Assembly (NCBI RefSeq): GCF_032854445.1
Contig: NC_088295.1
Span: 67,487,058-67,551,057 of the forward strand
Source: Liolophura sinensis
Lineage: Eukaryota; Mollusca; Polyplacophora; Chitonida; Chitonidae
DNA: 64,000 nucleotides
Direction of reading: 5' to 3'
The translations under genes were made by a program, and so were the position numbers. The notes beneath the pieces were generated by a model. It did no database searches, had not been told where the DNA came from, and saw nothing but the letters and a program-made list of their open reading frames with translations. Below are positions 61,601-64,000 of the stretch, piece by piece (position 1 is the first letter of the stretch; every line of letters starts with the position of its first letter).

Positions 61601-63430
61601 TGACCACATGTGTGCGTTGCCCTGTATAAGAATAATTGGCCGGTAGGACAGGAAGTTAATGAAATTACACCTGTGGTAAAACCAGTTTTCTAAAGCATTA
61701 ACATGAAATTGAGACAGTAGAGGAAATCTGTCCTTGACCAATGGGGGCATCCGTGGCTCAGTCGGTTAGCGCGCCAGCGCAGTGTAGTGACCCAGAAGCC
61801 TCTCACCAATGCGGTCGCTATGAGTTCAAGACCAGCTCATGCTGGCTTCCTCTCCGGCCGTACGTGGGAAGGTCTGCCAGCAACCTGCGGATGGTCGTGG
61901 GATTCCGCTGGGCTCTGCCCAGTTTCCACCCACCATAATGCTGGCCGAGGTCGTATAAGTGAAATATTCTTGAGTACGGCGTAAAACACCTATCCAAAAA
62001 AAAAAAAAAAAATCCTTGACCAATGAAATGTATTTAAGCCTACATTTAGCTTGTGCTGGTTTGGCTCTCCATCCAGAGATCTGGCTACTGTTCTTGAGTC
62101 AGACATAAAATCCCAATAAAATGAACACTTTTTTTGGAGCTTCATCTATGAAGCAGACCAAATCCAACTAATACAATATTTTCCTCATAATCAAATTTTA
62201 ATACTTTGCAAGAGGGTTAAGAATTCAAATAAGATATGTTTCAACTCTTTTTGCATCTGACTGAAGGATGACTTTAGTGTAGTATTTATATCCTCATAAT
62301 AATATCATTGATGCTATGAAGAAAGGTTGAGATAAATAAGATTATATATGTCCGCATTTTGCGTCTGACATGGACGTCCTCACAGAAAATCCCACTTAGA
62401 ACAGGTTTGTGTACACATTTTGTGTATTTTTTTCAGGCACCTGTATGGCGATCAAGCGGTGTATTTTGATATGGAGACAGTACCACGGATCAAACACAGG
62501 AGGAGGGGTCTCGTTTCCATGGTGAATAATGGCAACAATGGACATGGTTCTCAGGTATATACATTTACAATGCTCTAGGTTAGCTGGAGGAGGCAAATCT
62601 TATGTGAAGTTTATTTATCTTGCAATGTACATGTACACCGTTATGTTGTGACTTCAATGGCAGATCTGCATGAACTTTAGCTGCATTACTATCCAGGATA
62701 TTTACACTTTGTATTTTAGACATGAATTTTGCAATCAGAATAAGTTTAAGTATATTTCCTTCTTTGTTTCAGTATGTTTTTGTGTAATATCGAGACAAAT
62801 GCCAAATGTATGCAATTTAAAGCCATGTGATTTGCAAAATGGTATACAAAATGATAGGTGAACATTAGATGCACTGTCTAATAGTTATGGATGGGTGCAG
62901 CCTTAATTTTAAACACTAAGGTATGCCTCTTTTAATTTTCCTATTGAGATTTTCCTAGGTTAAGCACTTTTTCATACCACCACTAAATCTTTAATGTGTA
63001 TCATATTTGAGCCAAATAGTGTTGAGTACAGCATTGTAGACCAGTCAAACAAAAATCTCCAAGAAACGTACAGTCTCTGTATAAAGGAGTTCAGGGTGTA
63101 GGAGGCCGGCCAAAACCACAAGGAAAATCCTGCATTAAATAGCATGAGGCATTTTTCACATGAAGCTGCATCTGACATCTTTTGCAACGGAGACAAAAAT
63201 AACAGGCAAAACACCTGTGGTCATTACCTTGTAGTATCATGAATACAAACTGGTTGAGCCCATAATGTCTGTCTGTCTGTCTGTCAGTTTTTCATCACCT
63301 TGGGTGAGGAGCTGGATTACCTGGATGGAGTTCACACTGTGATCGGTGAAGTTGGGGAGGGGTTAGATGTACTGGACAAGATTAACGAGGCTTACTGTGA
63401 TGAAAAACATAGGCCATATAAAGATATCAG
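58621..63430 (+). CDS. PPIL4: PPIL4, cyclophilin-like nuclear protein, N-terminal part (5 exons, 155 aa)
   Basis: PPIL4 has an N-terminal cyclophilin domain and a following RRM, and is found with spliceosomal proteins; the RRM lies beyond this window. Exons: 58621-58690, 60790-60857, 61447-61511, 62437-62554 and 63288-63430, all phase-consistent. Seen: '[20 protein letters not shown]', '[18 protein letters not shown]', '[16 protein letters not shown]', '[14 protein letters not shown]' and '[18 protein letters not shown]', colinear with vertebrate PPIL4. The position of the catalytic Arg of cyclophilin A is Ser here and Asn in human PPIL4 by my recall, so isomerase activity is doubtful. The donor at 63431 leads into an intron that runs to the window end. 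Confidence 0.93.
58691..60789 (+). other. PPIL4 intron 1
   Basis: AT-rich. Two stretches (59165-59265 and 59545-59650) share a loose pattern around 'ttagctcgcaagagccccgc' and may be an ancient duplication. No known element is recognised. Confidence 0.4.
60790..60857 (+). CDS. PPIL4: PPIL4 exon 2 (aa 24-46)
   Basis: Encodes '[20 protein letters not shown]', the first cyclophilin helix. Confidence 0.95.
61447..61511 (+). CDS. PPIL4: PPIL4 exon 3 (aa 47-68)
   Basis: Encodes '[20 protein letters not shown]', the loop that binds substrate in true cyclophilins. Confidence 0.94.
61744..62012 (+). repeat. Full-length young tRNA-headed SINE with perfect target-site duplication
   Basis: This is the best copy in the window. 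Box A 'tggctcagtcggttagcgc', box B 'gagttcaagaccag', core, tail 'ttcttgagtacggcgtaaaa' and an A17-type run are present. The 13-bp 'tccttgaccaatg' flanks it at 61731-61743 and 62013-62025. It lies in PPIL4 intron 3. Boxes A and B are about 20 bases further apart than in a plain tRNA. Confidence 0.95.
62437..62554 (+). CDS. PPIL4: PPIL4 exon 4 (aa 68-107)
   Basis: Encodes '[20 protein letters not shown]' after '[15 protein letters not shown]'. Confidence 0.94.
63288..63430 (+). CDS. PPIL4: PPIL4 exon 5 (aa 108-155)
   Basis: Encodes '[20 protein letters not shown]' through 'PYKDI'. The acceptor follows a (gtct)n run. Confidence 0.94.
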
Positions 63431-64000
63431 GTGAGAACTCTGGTGTTACGGGCACAAGCAGAACCATATGATCATCTCAAATCTCTTGAAATAAGATTAT
63501 CACCACTCTAATCTTAATCCATTTGTGTATCCTGCTAATTTTACATTTATTTGATATTTGTGAACCTTTGTCAGCAGAGGTACACACTTGATTGATGTTA
63601 AAGTTCACTATAATATTATGCGGCAAGGATTTCTACATGGAATTGTCATTTAAGATTTCGTATTCCACACATCGACTGCAAGATTGTGTTATCATTTAAC
63701 AGCCATTAAAGCAAGTTTGTGAAGAAATATGTAGAAAAAGCAGATAAATATGTACAGATAGTAAAATGCCTTGCTAAGCTTGGCATACACAGGAACCTTA
63801 ACTGGTCATGTGGAGTTTGTCCTAGCTACCAATGGCCATACAGCTTTAAGACTGGACTACATACTGAGTGCAACTGGTGCCAATTCCAGTTAAGTCACTT
63901 TGTTATTTCACATACACATGAGTTGGGTCTTCATAAGCTCTCTTGTATGCTGAGCTTAAAAAGGGGGAGAGTATCAGTTTTATCTTGGCTTGGAAGTTCC
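63431..64000 (+). other. Start of PPIL4 intron 5
   Basis: No further PPIL4 exon is recognised before the window ends. AT-rich sequence. Confidence 0.5.

Noticed and set aside
61744-61835. tRNA gene with box A and box B
   Set aside because: It is the head of a SINE: the boxes are too far apart, no cloverleaf closes, and the same head recurs in other copies.

Overview
The window reads as nuclear DNA of an invertebrate animal, most likely a mollusc or another lophotrochozoan. It is AT-rich, its genes have many short exons in kilobase introns with GT-AG borders, and it carries at least 15 copies of one tRNA-headed SINE whose 3' tail (around 'ttgagtacggcgtaaaacacc' followed by AATA repeats) I associate with molluscs. 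That taxonomic call rests on recall. I see no bacterial, viral or organellar segment.

Layout, left to right: (1) 1-1602, the last intron and last coding exon of a GNB1L-like WD40 protein, + strand. (2) 1603-2815, a short intergenic stretch with two SINEs. (3) About 2815-50700, a complete MYO6 gene (unconventional myosin VI, the minus-end-directed actin motor), + strand. It has a likely promoter and noncoding first exon ending at 3180, a 13.3 kb first intron, and 30 coding exons from ATG 16540 to TAG 48421. Every exon phase joins in frame to give 1239 residues. (4) 50700-51825, a tail-to-tail intergenic stretch with one SINE. (5) 52455-58404, a complete ACAT2-like cytosolic thiolase on the - strand, 9 exons, 394 residues. 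(6) 58405-58620, a compact divergent promoter shared by ACAT2 and PPIL4. (7) 58621 to the window end, the first five coding exons of PPIL4 (nuclear cyclophilin-like protein), + strand, continuing beyond the window.

The four genes are unrelated housekeeping genes and do not form one pathway. The only clear regulatory link is the ACAT2/PPIL4 head-to-head promoter.

The introns hold the unusual material: two exon-edge tandem triplications (MYO6 exon 6 acceptor, ACAT2 exon 5 donor), a 35-bp minisatellite of about 19 units, a decayed Tigger/pogo transposon inside an older minisatellite, two MITE groups with several copies each, two SINEs with perfect target-site duplications, and a promoter-like block inside MYO6 intron 1. 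I did not find a convincing new multi-gene system. The best leads are the exon-edge duplications, the altered WWY cargo motif of myosin VI, and the CCAAT plus sterol-element-like block in ACAT2 intron 1.
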